A stretch of 37,758 nucleotides of DNA from Erysipelothrix sp. (GTDB lineage: Bacteria > Bacillota_I > Bacilli_A > Erysipelotrichales > Erysipelotrichaceae), in NCBI GenBank assembly GCA_012512805.1, contig JAAZDN010000033.1, positions 1 through 37,758 on the forward strand, read 5' to 3'. Position numbers and translations under genes: made by a program. Positions 9,282 through 18,205 of this stretch are shown here, one piece after another; position 1 is the first letter of the stretch, and every line of letters begins with the position of its first letter. The notes beneath the pieces were generated by a model that searched no databases, was not told where the DNA came from, and was given only the letters and a program-made list of their open reading frames with translations.

Positions 9282-9290
9282 TGCTATAAT
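9282..9290 (+). promoter_or_regulatory. Extended -10 promoter for the PH-like membrane protein gene
   Basis: TGCTATAAT is a perfect extended -10 element located 22 bases before the start codon at 9312. No good -35 is visible, which is usual for extended -10 promoters. It probably starts a one-gene transcript after rlmH. Confidence 0.6.
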
Positions 9291-9311
9291 ATACACATCG
9301 GAGGTCGTAGT

Positions 9312-9833
9312 ATGTATCAATTAAATCCAAATGAAAAATTAGAATTAAAAGTTGAATCAACACCAAAGATTAAGGTTCAAAAAGAATCAGGTTATTTATT
9401 AGTTCTTGGAATTATCTTAGTACTTGTAGCACTCTTTTATAATTTTGCGAGTAAACAAGATTATATTTTAAACTTTATTACGATTGCTTCAGCAATCGGT
9501 AGTGTTATTGCCTTTGTAGCGTATTTTGTCATGGTAAATAATGCCAATAAAACACCTAAAGAAATATACTACATTACAAACACACGTGTTATTGCCGCAG
9601 ATACTGAAGGAAACCTTATACAAGATGTATTGCGTAAGAACATTAAGCGTATTGAAGGCGTAAATGTTGCCCGTAATAAAGGTGATATTGTGATCAATCC
9701 ACGTTTACTGGATCCGCAGGCAAAGTATAAACAAGAATTAAAAGGAAACCGACAACAAAAGTACACAAAAGACACATTTATTCTTAAAAATGTTGCACAT
9801 ATTCGTGAAATTTTGGAAACGGTTAAAGGTTAA
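9312..9833 (+). CDS. Two-helix membrane protein with a bacterial PH-like domain, function unknown
   Basis: A 173-residue protein I cannot assign to a named gene. A short N-terminal segment is followed by two membrane helices (about 26-48 and 52-77), then a cytoplasmic region where YYITNTRVIAADTEGNLIQD, RIEGVNV and GDIVINP resemble the beta strands of bacterial PH (bPH2/YdbT-like) domains. The C-terminal segment ending VAHIREILETVKG also fits that fold's last helix. The start has a GGAGGT site at 9300-9305. It appears to be transcribed alone, between rlmH and ptsH, each with its own promoter. Membrane association is clear; everything else is inference. Confidence 0.65.
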   Translation: MYQLNPNEKLELKVESTPKIKVQKESGYLLVLGIILVLVALFYNFASKQDYILNFITIASAIGSVIAFVAYFVMVNNANKTPKEIYYITNTRVIAADTEGNLIQDVLRKNIKRIEGVNVARNKGDIVINPRLLDPQAKYKQELKGNRQQKYTKDTFILKNVAHIREILETVKG

Positions 9834-9843
9834 GCCTAATTAG

Positions 9844-9872
9844 TTGCTTAATTATGATATTTAGTATATATT
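9844..9872 (+). promoter_or_regulatory. SigA-type promoter for ptsH
   Basis: TTGCTT (9844-9849) and TATATT (9867-9872) are separated by 17 bases, 25 bases before the ptsH start. Position and spacing fit a housekeeping promoter. Confidence 0.55.
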
Positions 9873-9896
9873 TAATATAGAAGATGGAGGTATATT

Positions 9897-10163
9897 ATGA
9901 AGAGTTTTACAGCAGAAATTATTGATCCAGTAGGATTACATGCTAGACCAGCAACGATTGCGGTTTCAGTAGCAAGCAAATTCAAGAGTGATGTTACTAT
10001 TGGTTTTGATGGCCAAGAAGTTAATATGAAATCAATTCTTAATATTATTTCTTTAGGTGCTACACCTGGAGCAATGATTACAATCAAAACTGATGGTGAA
10101 GATGAAGAAGAAGCATTAGAAACAATCAGAGAAACATTACAAGCGCAAAAAGTAATAGCTTAG
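9897..10163 (+). CDS. ptsH: Phosphocarrier protein HPr
   Basis: HPr carries phosphate from Enzyme I to the sugar-specific EII proteins. This 88-residue copy has the active histidine in GLHARPA (His15) and the regulatory serine of Firmicutes in NMKSILN (Ser46), the target of HPr kinase and the CcpA-coupling site. So it should act in both transport and catabolite control. A GATGGAGG site precedes the ATG. It is a single gene between its own promoter and a terminator; ptsI, usually next to it, is not in this window. Confidence 0.97.
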   Translation: MKSFTAEIIDPVGLHARPATIAVSVASKFKSDVTIGFDGQEVNMKSILNIISLGATPGAMITIKTDGEDEEEALETIRETLQAQKVIA

Positions 10164-10173
10164 TAAAAGTTTT

Positions 10174-10196
10174 AGAAGGCGCTGCCTTCTTTTTTT
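10174..10196 (+). terminator. Rho-independent terminator after ptsH
   Basis: A perfect seven-base-pair stem (AGAAGGC, loop GCT, GCCTTCT) runs into six or more T residues. It ends the single-gene ptsH transcript. Confidence 0.88.
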
Positions 10197-10212
10197 ATGG
10201 AAAGGGATAACT

Positions 10213-11883
10213 ATGGAAAAAGTGTTAAACATGTGGCTAGATAGCCCAAACGTAAGTGATGAAGATAAACAAACCATTTTAGCAATGAATCACACCGAAA
10301 AACAGGAAGCATTTTATAAGGATGTCGAATTTGGAACGGCTGGAATGCGTGGTTTAATGGGAGTGGGAACAAATCGTATCAATGACTTTACGATTGCTCG
10401 TGCAACCCAGGCATTTGCAGAGTACATCAATGCACGTAATGTTAACAAGCGTGTTGCGATTGCCTATGATAATCGAAATAATTCACGTCACTTTGCAAAC
10501 ATTAGTGCCCAAGTACTTGCCCATAATAACATTGAAGTGTACATTTATGATGAAGTGATGGCAACACCACTCCTTTCCTATGCTGTACGACAACTTGATT
10601 GTGGAGGTGGTATTAATATAACCGCATCACACAACCCTAAGGAATATAACGGCTTTAAAGTATATGATGAAACAGGCTCACAACTTGTAACACGTCTTGC
10701 GAAAATTGTTGTGGATAATGTATCGAAACTTGATAACTACTTAGATATTATTAAACCGAGTACGGATGCTGCAAATGCACTCATTCATCACATTGATAAA
10801 AAGGTAGTTGAAAAATATACCCAAACCATTTTAAACTTACAATTTCAACCAAACCAAACCGAAGACTTTCATCTTGTATACTCACCACAACATGGTGCAG
10901 GTGTCAATGTCATTCCGCAGCTTTTAGACAAGGCGGGCTACCACTATTCACTTGTAAAAGAACAGGCAACACTTGATGGAAACTTCAGTAATACAGAATC
11001 GCCAAATCCAGAAGATAAGGCAGCCTATACACTCGCCTTAAAACAAGCTAAGGTTGAAAATGCTGATATGGTCGTAACAAGTGATCCAGATGCCGATCGT
11101 TTAGGTGTTGCGATCAAACATAATGGTGAGTACATCTTATTAAATGGTAATGAGACAACATCAATTATGTTAGAGTATATTTTAAAGCAAAGACAATTAG
11201 CGAATACACTTCCACAAACTCCATTTGTAGTCAATACAATTGTTACAAGTGACTTGGGATCTAAGATTGCTCAAAGTTATGGTGCAACAATGCAAAAAAC
11301 CTTAACAGGATTTAAGAATATTGGAAGTTTAATGGAAAAAGGTGATAACCTTAAAAACTATGTCTTTGGTTATGAAGAAAGTTATGGATCACTACCCTTT
11401 GCTATCGTTCGCGATAAGGATGCGGTCAGTGCAACCCTGCTCTTAGCTGAAATGGGAAGTCAGGCTAAAAAACAAGGGCTAACCTTAGTGGACGTCTTAA
11501 ATGAATTATACAAAAAACATGGTTATCATATTGATACCCAACAAAGTATCACAATGGCAGGTCTTGATGGACCAGAAAAAATTGCTGCAGTGATGGCAAA
11601 GTTCTATGAACAAACTATTGGAACAACAGACTTTGGTGACATTGAAGTGATTGAAAACTATGCAACATCAGAGCGTATTGATGCAAAAAATACCACACCA
11701 TTAGATTTTGAAAAAGCAGACGTCTTTAAAGTGTTCTTCAAGGATATGGGATGGATCGCAATACGTCCAAGTGGTACAGAGCCAAAAATTAAAGTATATT
11801 ATGGTGTAACAGGAAAAGATGAAACTGCCGCACAAGCAAATCTAAAACAACTTGAAGCATACGTTAAAATAAAAATAGATTAG
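10213..11883 (+). CDS. pgcA: Phosphoglucomutase / phospho-sugar mutase (alpha-D-phosphohexomutase family)
   Basis: Likely interconverts glucose-6-phosphate and glucose-1-phosphate, feeding UDP-glucose and cell-surface glycans. The 556-residue length and the motifs match the PgcA/PMM-PGM group: GTAGMRG at 41-47, the phosphoserine loop TASHNP with Ser139, the Mg2+ loop DPDADR (Asp291, Asp293, Asp295), the sugar-binding loop GYEESYG, and the phosphate-binding loop RPSGTEP at 518-524. An AAAGGG site precedes the ATG. The next gene begins eight bases after its stop, so the two are probably cotranscribed. Phosphomannomutase activity is possible too. Confidence 0.9.
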   Translation: MEKVLNMWLDSPNVSDEDKQTILAMNHTEKQEAFYKDVEFGTAGMRGLMGVGTNRINDFTIARATQAFAEYINARNVNKRVAIAYDNRNNSRHFANISAQVLAHNNIEVYIYDEVMATPLLSYAVRQLDCGGGINITASHNPKEYNGFKVYDETGSQLVTRLAKIVVDNVSKLDNYLDIIKPSTDAANALIHHIDKKVVEKYTQTILNLQFQPNQTEDFHLVYSPQHGAGVNVIPQLLDKAGYHYSLVKEQATLDGNFSNTESPNPEDKAAYTLALKQAKVENADMVVTSDPDADRLGVAIKHNGEYILLNGNETTSIMLEYILKQRQLANTLPQTPFVVNTIVTSDLGSKIAQSYGATMQKTLTGFKNIGSLMEKGDNLKNYVFGYEESYGSLPFAIVRDKDAVSATLLLAEMGSQAKKQGLTLVDVLNELYKKHGYHIDTQQSITMAGLDGPEKIAAVMAKFYEQTIGTTDFGDIEVIENYATSERIDAKNTTPLDFEKADVFKVFFKDMGWIAIRPSGTEPKIKVYYGVTGKDETAAQANLKQLEAYVKIKID

Positions 11884-11891
11884 AGGTAATT

Positions 11892-12677
11892 ATGGAAGGT
11901 CGAAAAGAGTATATTGTTGAAATAACAAAAGCAGCACAACAGATTATTTTAACGAAGTTAAATGATAATTATGCAATTGATATTAAGAACAACAATCAAT
12001 CGGATATTGTCACTGAGATTGATATTGAAGTTGAGAAATTTCTTGTCAATAAAATTAAGGAACGTTATCCAAATGATGGATTTATTACGGAAGAGAATAC
12101 AGTCTGTGATCCAAATAAAGATTATGTATGGATTATTGATCCCATTGATGGAACAATGAACTTTGTATATGAACAACGTGACTTTGCGATTTCTATTGCC
12201 CTCTATCATGAAGGTATTGGAGAAGTTGGGGTTGTCTGTAATGTTGTTAATGATGAGATGATTGTCGGTGTACGTAATGAAGGTTTAAGTGTTAATGGTA
12301 TAAAACCATCACCTTTAACAACAGTGAACTTACGTCAATCAATCATTGATGTATCACTTCGTACAATGGTTACACTTAATGAAAAAGGAATTGCGAACTT
12401 ATTCAAGATGAGTTCAAGTATTCTTTCACATCGAAATATTGGTTCCGCAGCCATTCGTATCTGTGATGTTGCCCTTGGTCGTGCCCATATGTATATTTCA
12501 GATACCTTATGTATTTGGGACTTTGCAGCAGGAATCATTATATTACGTGAAGCAGGTGGATACGACAACTATATGGAAGAAGAACTTAAATTTACAAGTG
12601 ATCGTGTTGATTTAATGGTTGCGAATAACAAAGGAATTGTTACAGAACTCAAAGATAAATTTTATTTTAATAACTAA
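11892..12677 (+). CDS. suhB: Inositol-monophosphatase-family phosphatase
   Basis: A 261-residue Mg2+-dependent sugar or nucleotide phosphatase of the IMPase/SuhB superfamily. The metal and phosphate motifs are all present: Glu67-Glu68 in ITEEN, the signature IIDPIDGTMNFV with Asp83 and Asp86, and WDFAAGIIILREAGG with Asp210. The true substrate cannot be read from these motifs; inositol-phosphate, fructose-1,6-bisphosphate, PAP and NADP phosphatases share the fold. The ATG is preceded by TAGAGGT. It follows the phosphoglucomutase by eight bases and is closed by a terminator. Confidence 0.85.
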   Translation: MEGRKEYIVEITKAAQQIILTKLNDNYAIDIKNNNQSDIVTEIDIEVEKFLVNKIKERYPNDGFITEENTVCDPNKDYVWIIDPIDGTMNFVYEQRDFAISIALYHEGIGEVGVVCNVVNDEMIVGVRNEGLSVNGIKPSPLTTVNLRQSIIDVSLRTMVTLNEKGIANLFKMSSSILSHRNIGSAAIRICDVALGRAHMYISDTLCIWDFAAGIIILREAGGYDNYMEEELKFTSDRVDLMVANNKGIVTELKDKFYFNN

Positions 12678-12700
12678 ATATGCAAAAGCATATTTTTTTA
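12677..12700 (+). terminator. Rho-independent terminator after the IMPase-family gene
   Basis: AATATGC, loop AAAA, GCATATT, followed by a run of T. A short AT-rich stem, but with the right shape and position just after the stop codon. Confidence 0.7.
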
Positions 12701-12753
12701 TATTCATAATGTAAATGCAGTTACAATAAAATGAAAATCTTACAAAAATAATG

Positions 12754-12759
12754 TATAAT
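12754..12759 (+). promoter_or_regulatory. Probable -10 element for pepF
   Basis: A perfect TATAAT stands 28 bases ahead of the pepF start and just after the preceding terminator. The -35 region is poor, so the promoter call is tentative. Confidence 0.45.
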
Positions 12760-12786
12760 AGAACATATAGAAAAGAGTGAGAAATT

Positions 12787-14589
12787 ATGAGTGTTAATTT
12801 ACCATTAAGAGCCGATGTTCCCGTTAAAGAAACGTGGGATTTAACAGGCATATATGAAAATAATGAAGCATGGGAAACAGCATATACTAAAGTAGAAGCC
12901 CAATACAGTGATATTAAACAATTTGAAGGACACATTCTTGATAGTCCACAAACCTTATTAGATTTATTAAAATTCAATGAAGAAATTTCATTACAAGTGA
13001 TGCACCTCTACGTATATACACACCTACAATCTGATACGGATGTCAGTAACAGTTTATACTTAGGCATGCAAACACGTGCGATCAATTTACTAACAAAGAT
13101 TCAAGCAGAATTTGCTTTTATTGATCCTGAAATCTTAGCTGCAGATGAAGCACTTGTGTACAAATATATGAGTGAATTAGAAGACTTAGCGATATATGAT
13201 CATTACTTCAAACGTCTCTTTGCACAACGCCCACATATTTTAAGTGCTCGAGAAGAAAGTATTCTTGCAATGGCAAGTGGTCCCTTAGCATTATTTGATG
13301 AAATCTACGGAGTGTACACAAACTCAGAAATGAAAATGCCAATCGTGAAAGATGAGAATGGTGTTGAAATGAAATTATCATATGGTCGCTATGCAAAACT
13401 TCGTGAGAATGCGAATAAGGCAGTTCGTAAAGAAGCCTTCATTAATATGCATGAAACTTATGGTTCAAATAAGAATACTTTGGCAACTGTTTTATCAGGA
13501 AATGTTAAAGCTGGAAACTTAAATGCACAAGTACGTGGATACAACAGTGCACGTCATGCGGCACTCTTTGCGAACAACGTTGATGAGTCTGTTTATGATG
13601 GACTTGTAAATACAGTGAACGACAACCTTGATGCTCTACATGAATATGTTGATGTTCGTAAAGAAATCTTAGGCTTAGATGAAATTAATATGTATGATCT
13701 TTATACACCATTAGTAAAGGAAGTTGATATCAAATTTACTAAAGAAAAAGCACAAGAAATTATTCTAGAAGCACTCGCACCACTTGGTGAAGAATACGTC
13801 AGTGTTGTGAAACGTGCCTTTGATGAACGTTGGATGGATCTTGTCGAAAATGAACACAAACGTAGTGGTGCCTATTCATCAGGAACATATGGAACAAACC
13901 CATTTATCCTAATGAACTGGCAAGATAGTTTAGACAACGTCTATACACTTGCCCATGAACTTGGACACTCACTCCATTCATACTACACACGCAAATATCA
14001 ACCACAGGTCTATGGTAATTATTCAATCTTTGTGGCAGAAGTTGCCTCAACTACAAATGAACAATTATTAACAGACTATTTCTTAAAGAAATATCCAGAA
14101 AAAGAAATGCAAGCATACATCTTAAATCACTACTTAGATGGTGTAAAGGGCACAGTATTCAGACAAACACAGTTTGCGGAATTTGAACACTTCCTCTACA
14201 CATCAGATCAAAACAATGTTGCACTCACAGGTGAAATGTTAACAGAAGCATACTTAGAAATGAACAAGAAATACTACGGTGAAACAATGACCTATGATGC
14301 AGAAATTGGATATGAATGGGCACTTATTCCACATTTCTACTATAACTACTATGTATATCAATATGCTACAGGATTCAGTGCCGCAACCGCACTATCATTA
14401 AACATCCTATCAAATGATCAGGCTAAAGTTGATGCATACATTGATTATCTAAAAGCAGGATCAAGTGATTATCCAATCAACGTCCTTAAAAAAGCAGGTG
14501 TTGATATGAACTCAGCTGCTCCAATTGAAGCAACAATCAAAGTGTTTAGAGAACGCTTAGCTCAACTAAAAGATCTCTTAAGTAAATAA
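12787..14589 (+). CDS. pepF: Oligoendopeptidase F (M3B zinc peptidase)
   Basis: A cytoplasmic zinc endopeptidase that degrades short peptides. At 600 residues it has the normal PepF length. The zinc site HELGH (His390, His394) lies in LAHELGHSLHSYYTRK, with the third ligand Glu418 in VAEVASTTNEQ. The N-terminal VKETWDLTGIYENNEAWE and the late IPHFYYNYYVYQYATGFSAA are also typical of the family. The ribosome site is weak (GAGTGAG). It is transcribed alone, with a strong terminator downstream. No export signal is seen. Confidence 0.95.
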   Translation: MSVNLPLRADVPVKETWDLTGIYENNEAWETAYTKVEAQYSDIKQFEGHILDSPQTLLDLLKFNEEISLQVMHLYVYTHLQSDTDVSNSLYLGMQTRAINLLTKIQAEFAFIDPEILAADEALVYKYMSELEDLAIYDHYFKRLFAQRPHILSAREESILAMASGPLALFDEIYGVYTNSEMKMPIVKDENGVEMKLSYGRYAKLRENANKAVRKEAFINMHETYGSNKNTLATVLSGNVKAGNLNAQVRGYNSARHAALFANNVDESVYDGLVNTVNDNLDALHEYVDVRKEILGLDEINMYDLYTPLVKEVDIKFTKEKAQEIILEALAPLGEEYVSVVKRAFDERWMDLVENEHKRSGAYSSGTYGTNPFILMNWQDSLDNVYTLAHELGHSLHSYYTRKYQPQVYGNYSIFVAEVASTTNEQLLTDYFLKKYPEKEMQAYILNHYLDGVKGTVFRQTQFAEFEHFLYTSDQNNVALTGEMLTEAYLEMNKKYYGETMTYDAEIGYEWALIPHFYYNYYVYQYATGFSAATALSLNILSNDQAKVDAYIDYLKAGSSDYPINVLKKAGVDMNSAAPIEATIKVFRERLAQLKDLLSK

Positions 14590-14597
14590 CATAAGTA

Positions 14598-14622
14598 AGA
14601 AGCCAATACAGGCTTCTTTTTT
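14598..14622 (+). terminator. Rho-independent terminator after pepF
   Basis: AGAAGCC, a six-base loop, then GGCTTCT and a run of T. It isolates pepF from the metal ATPase gene. Confidence 0.88.
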
Positions 14623-14656
14623 GATAATACTACTGGAAAATATTTTTTAATTATCA

Positions 14657-14684
14657 TTACAATAAAATAATAATATGCTATAAT
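14657..14684 (+). promoter_or_regulatory. Promoter of the metal P-type ATPase
   Basis: TTACAA (14657-14662) and the extended -10 TGCTATAAT (TATAAT at 14679-14684) are 16 bases apart. The palindrome at 14686-14707 starts one base after the -10, so a bound repressor would cover the transcription start. Confidence 0.7.
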
Positions 14685-14685
14685 A

Positions 14686-14707
14686 CATATGAACAAACAC
14701 TCATATG
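14686..14707 (+). promoter_or_regulatory. Palindromic operator, ArsR/SmtB-like, in front of the metal ATPase
   Basis: CATATGA and TCATATG are exact inverted 7-mers separated by ACAAACAC. The core TGAACAA followed by TCA resembles operators of CzrA/SmtB-type ArsR-family metal sensors. It lies between the -10 element and the ribosome site, a repressor-like position. A near copy sits before the reverse-strand disulfide-reductase operon at 28903-28926. No ArsR-family gene is in the window, so the regulator would act in trans. The family of the regulator is inference. Confidence 0.72.
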
Positions 14708-14722
14708 AAAGGAGCGGATGTT

Positions 14723-16798
14723 ATGAAAACTGTGAAATATAAAATCAGTGGACTTGACTGTGCATCATGTGCAGCTAAAATTGAAGAATCCAGTTGTAAA
14801 CTTGAAGGTGTCAATAATGTAACGATTGACTTAATGAATCATAATGTATGGCTCCAAGCAGATGAAAACTCAGATGATAAGCACATCTTTGATGAATTTA
14901 ATAAGATTGCAGATCGTATTGAACCTGGTGCAAAACTTGTTAGTGAAGAGATTGAAAGTGAAGAGACTGAGCATTCAAATATCTTAATGCGAATTATCAT
15001 TTCAATAGTATTTATTGCGATTGGTTTTATGAGCAACAATGATAGTATTAGTCTAACATCATTCTTAATATCATATTTTGTAGTGGGATACGATGTAATA
15101 ATATTAGCCTTTAAAAACTTAATTCGTGGACGTGCTCTGGATGAAAACTTTTTAATGAGTTTAGCAACCGTTGGTGCCTTTCTTATTAATGAACATTTTG
15201 AAGCCGTCTTAGTCATGCTACTGTACCAAATTGGAGAGTACCTTCAACATGAAGCCGTACACCAATCCAAACAATCAATTACAAAATTGATGAACATTAA
15301 AGCAGAATATGCGATGAAACTCGTTGATCATAAAGAAGTGATGATTGATCCTGAAAATGTAATGTTAGATGATGTCTTAGTTGTACGTCCTGGTGAGAAA
15401 ATTCCAGTAGACGGTATGATTATTAGTGGACTTGGAGCAATTGATTATAAGGCTTTAACTGGAGAGTCATTACCTGTTGAAGTGAATGTTGATACTGAAG
15501 TATTAAGTGGTGGTATAAATGTTGATAGCGTCTTACACATTCGTGTTACAAAGACATATAATGACTCAACGATTAAACAAATCTTGGACCTTGTTGAAAA
15601 TGCAAGTGCAAATAAGGCACCTGCAGAGAAATTTATTACTCGCTTTGCGAAGTACTATACACCTATTGTTGTAATGCTTGCAGTCATAATTGCCTTTATA
15701 GTACCACTTATACTTGAAGGTAAATTGTATGATTATGATTACATGTATCGTGCTTTAACCTTCCTCGTTATCTCATGTCCATGTGCGCTTGTTATATCAG
15801 TTCCACTCAGCTTCTTTGGTGGTATTGGTGGAGCAAGTAAATTAGGAATCCTGTTTAAGGGAAGTAACTACATTGAAGCCTTAGCTAAGGCTGAAGTTGT
15901 CCTCTTTGATAAGACTGGAACACTTACTGAAGGAAGCTTTAATGTTGTTGAAGTCAAGAGTGAGTATGATGCTGAGCAAGTGATTGAATATGCGGCCATG
16001 GCTGAATACTATTCAAACCATCCGATTGCAAAATCGATTGTGAATCACTATGGAAAAGATATTGATTTTAGCAGCCTTGCACAAGGTCAAGAATTAGCAC
16101 ATCTTGGTGTTGGTGTCCTCTATAACAATAAACAAGTATGGGCAGGTAACTACAAGCTCATGCAAGAAAAAAATATTGATGTCAAAGAAGTTCAAACAAC
16201 AGAGTCCATTGTTTATGTCGCTGTGGACAATACTTTCTATGGGACAATCGTCATTGCTGATAAGATCAAAAAAGATGCAGCTGAAACAATAAGCAATCTA
16301 AAACAATTAGGTATTAAACAGATTGAAATGTTGACGGGAGATAATAAAACTATTGCCCAAAGTGTTTCAGAAACATTAGCACTTAGTAACTATCATGCCG
16401 GACTCACACCACTTGATAAGGTAGATATTGTTGAAGCTTATGAACAAAATGATGAACGTGTCATCTTTGTTGGAGATGGAATTAACGATGCACCGGTCTT
16501 AACGATGGCAAGTGTTGGAGTAGCTATGGGATCACTGGGTAGTGATGCAGCAATTGAAGCAGCAGACGTTGTCATAATGGATGATAATCCAATACGGCTT
16601 CCATATGCGATTAAACAAGCACGAAGAACAATGAATATTGTAAAACAAAACATTACCTTCGCCCTTGCAACGAAATTCTTATTTATGGCACTTGGTGCCT
16701 ATGGTATCAGTAATATGGCAATGGCCATCTTTGCGGATGTTGGAGTATCACTTTTAGCAATACTCAATGCTTTACGACTATTACGCGTTAAACAATAA
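14723..16798 (+). CDS. Zn2+/Cd2+/Pb2+-exporting P1B-type ATPase
   Basis: A 691-residue metal pump. An N-terminal heavy-metal-associated domain carries GLDCASC (Cys13, Cys16). The membrane metal site is SCPCAL (Cys352, Cys354); the phosphorylation site is DKTGT with Asp396; the TGES loop is at 246-249, the nucleotide-domain HP pair is at 433-434, and GDGIND is at 584-589. Late membrane helices contain Lys651 (ALATKFLF) and Asp672 (FADVGVSLL), the signature of the P1B-2 subgroup (ZntA/CadA) rather than copper pumps. The start at 14723 follows AAAGGAG at 14708-14714; an upstream in-frame ATG at 14705 lies inside the operator palindrome. A single-gene unit with its own promoter and terminator. 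Zinc, cadmium or lead preference cannot be separated. Confidence 0.92.
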   Translation: MKTVKYKISGLDCASCAAKIEESSCKLEGVNNVTIDLMNHNVWLQADENSDDKHIFDEFNKIADRIEPGAKLVSEEIESEETEHSNILMRIIISIVFIAIGFMSNNDSISLTSFLISYFVVGYDVIILAFKNLIRGRALDENFLMSLATVGAFLINEHFEAVLVMLLYQIGEYLQHEAVHQSKQSITKLMNIKAEYAMKLVDHKEVMIDPENVMLDDVLVVRPGEKIPVDGMIISGLGAIDYKALTGESLPVEVNVDTEVLSGGINVDSVLHIRVTKTYNDSTIKQILDLVENASANKAPAEKFITRFAKYYTPIVVMLAVIIAFIVPLILEGKLYDYDYMYRALTFLVISCPCALVISVPLSFFGGIGGASKLGILFKGSNYIEALAKAEVVLFDKTGTLTEGSFNVVEVKSEYDAEQVIEYAAMAEYYSNHPIAKSIVNHYGKDIDFSSLAQGQELAHLGVGVLYNNKQVWAGNYKLMQEKNIDVKEVQTTESIVYVAVDNTFYGTIVIADKIKKDAAETISNLKQLGIKQIEMLTGDNKTIAQSVSETLALSNYHAGLTPLDKVDIVEAYEQNDERVIFVGDGINDAPVLTMASVGVAMGSLGSDAAIEAADVVIMDDNPIRLPYAIKQARRTMNIVKQNITFALATKFLFMALGAYGISNMAMAIFADVGVSLLAILNALRLLRVKQ

Positions 16799-16802
16799 TG
16801 AG

Positions 16803-16824
16803 AGCCTACTTCGGTAGGCTTTTT
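16803..16824 (+). terminator. Rho-independent terminator after the metal ATPase
   Basis: AGCCTAC, a TTCG tetraloop, GTAGGCT, then TTTT. The C-TTCG-G loop is an especially stable form. Confidence 0.9.
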
Positions 16825-16857
16825 AAAAGGAGCGGCCACCTTAATAAAGTGTGGCTA

Positions 16858-16866
16858 TGCTATAAT
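16858..16866 (+). promoter_or_regulatory. Extended -10 promoter for mnmE
   Basis: TGCTATAAT with a perfect -10 hexamer at 16861-16866, close to the GAGGTG ribosome site at 16873-16878. No clear -35. It probably drives mnmE and tatD. Confidence 0.6.
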
Positions 16867-16884
16867 TAGAATGAGGTGTTTTTA

Positions 16885-18204
16885 ATGAATGATACAATTG
16901 CGGCTATCGCAACACCCCTAGCACAAGGGGCTATTTCCATCATCAAAGTGAGTGGTGAGGATGCAATATATTATGTGAATAAAATATTTGATCGAGATCT
17001 TACACAATTTGATCGTAATACAATAAATTATGGAAACATTATCCATAACAATGAAATTATTGATGAAGTCATGGTCAGTATTTTTAAAGGTCCCCATTCT
17101 TTTACACGTGAAGATGTCGTTGAGATTAATACACATGGTGGAGTTTTAGTAACCCAGACGGTATTGACCTTACTGTTAGCACAGGGGGTTCGAATGGCAA
17201 ACCCTGGTGAATTTACACAACGTGGATACTTAAATGGACGTTTAGACTTAACACAGGCAGAGGCGATTCATGACTTAATTGAAGCGAATAATAATCAAGG
17301 ACTGAAGCTTGCGGTATCTTCATTAAAAGGTTCTGTGAAACGCTTGTTAGATCCATTAATTGAGGATGTACTTGATACGATTGCGGTGATCGAAGTAAAC
17401 ATTGATTATCCGGAATACGACGATGTTGAAATATTAAGCAGTGAAATCGTAAAACCACGATTGGATAAATGGCTTATTGAACTTCAAGCAATTATTGATC
17501 GTGCAGAGCGCACAAAAGAGATTAAAGATGGCGTCAAAACGGTCATTATTGGTGAGCCTAATGTTGGTAAGTCCAGTATTTTTAATGCACTTATTGAACA
17601 AGATAAGGCCATCGTTACGAATATTGCAGGAACAACACGTGACTTAGTCGAAGATAAGATTAGACTTGAGAATGTAACCTTAGCTTTAGTAGATACTGCG
17701 GGACTTCGTGATACTGAAGATGTTATTGAACAAATTGGAATTGAAAAAACAAGAGCAGCTTTAGCTGAAGCTGACTTTGTCATTATGGTTCTTGATGCAA
17801 GTCGTGATATGAATGCTGCTGAGGTAGAACTTCAAACATTAATACAAGATAAAAAACATCTTATTGTTCATAATAAGAGCGACTTAAATGCTGAAGGATT
17901 AATTCAGGTCAGTGCACTTAATAATGATGTCAGCCAGTTAGAAGAAGCAATTAATAAATTATTTTCTGATAATGTTATTGATGTAAAAGTTGAAACCTTA
18001 AACAATGAACGCCAAATAGGACTTGCACTAAAAGCCTTGAATCATTTTAATGATGCACTAAATTCTATTGCCTTAGGTATGGAACTTGAACTGGTGGCAA
18101 TTGATTTAGGTGAAGGATACATGGCGATGAAAGAGATCTTAGGTGAGGTAAGTCGTGATGATTTACTCGATACACTCTTCTCTAAGTTCTGTCTTGGTAA
18201 GTAA
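16885..18204 (+). CDS. mnmE: tRNA uridine-5-carboxymethylaminomethyl modification GTPase MnmE
   Basis: With MnmG it modifies the wobble uridine of certain tRNAs. The 439-residue protein has the N-terminal tetrahydrofolate-binding domain (MNDTIAAIATPLAQGAISII), the helical domain, and an inserted G domain: P-loop GEPNVGKSS at 223-231, AGTTRD, DTAGLRDTED and NKSD. The C-terminal FCLGK with Cys436 is the conserved catalytic tail. The ATG at 16885 was chosen over an in-frame GTG at 16876 because GAGGTG serves as its ribosome site. mnmG, often adjacent, is not here; tatD begins one base after the stop. Confidence 0.97.
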   Translation: MNDTIAAIATPLAQGAISIIKVSGEDAIYYVNKIFDRDLTQFDRNTINYGNIIHNNEIIDEVMVSIFKGPHSFTREDVVEINTHGGVLVTQTVLTLLLAQGVRMANPGEFTQRGYLNGRLDLTQAEAIHDLIEANNNQGLKLAVSSLKGSVKRLLDPLIEDVLDTIAVIEVNIDYPEYDDVEILSSEIVKPRLDKWLIELQAIIDRAERTKEIKDGVKTVIIGEPNVGKSSIFNALIEQDKAIVTNIAGTTRDLVEDKIRLENVTLALVDTAGLRDTEDVIEQIGIEKTRAALAEADFVIMVLDASRDMNAAEVELQTLIQDKKHLIVHNKSDLNAEGLIQVSALNNDVSQLEEAINKLFSDNVIDVKVETLNNERQIGLALKALNHFNDALNSIALGMELELVAIDLGEGYMAMKEILGEVSRDDLLDTLFSKFCLGK

Positions 18205-18205
18205 G

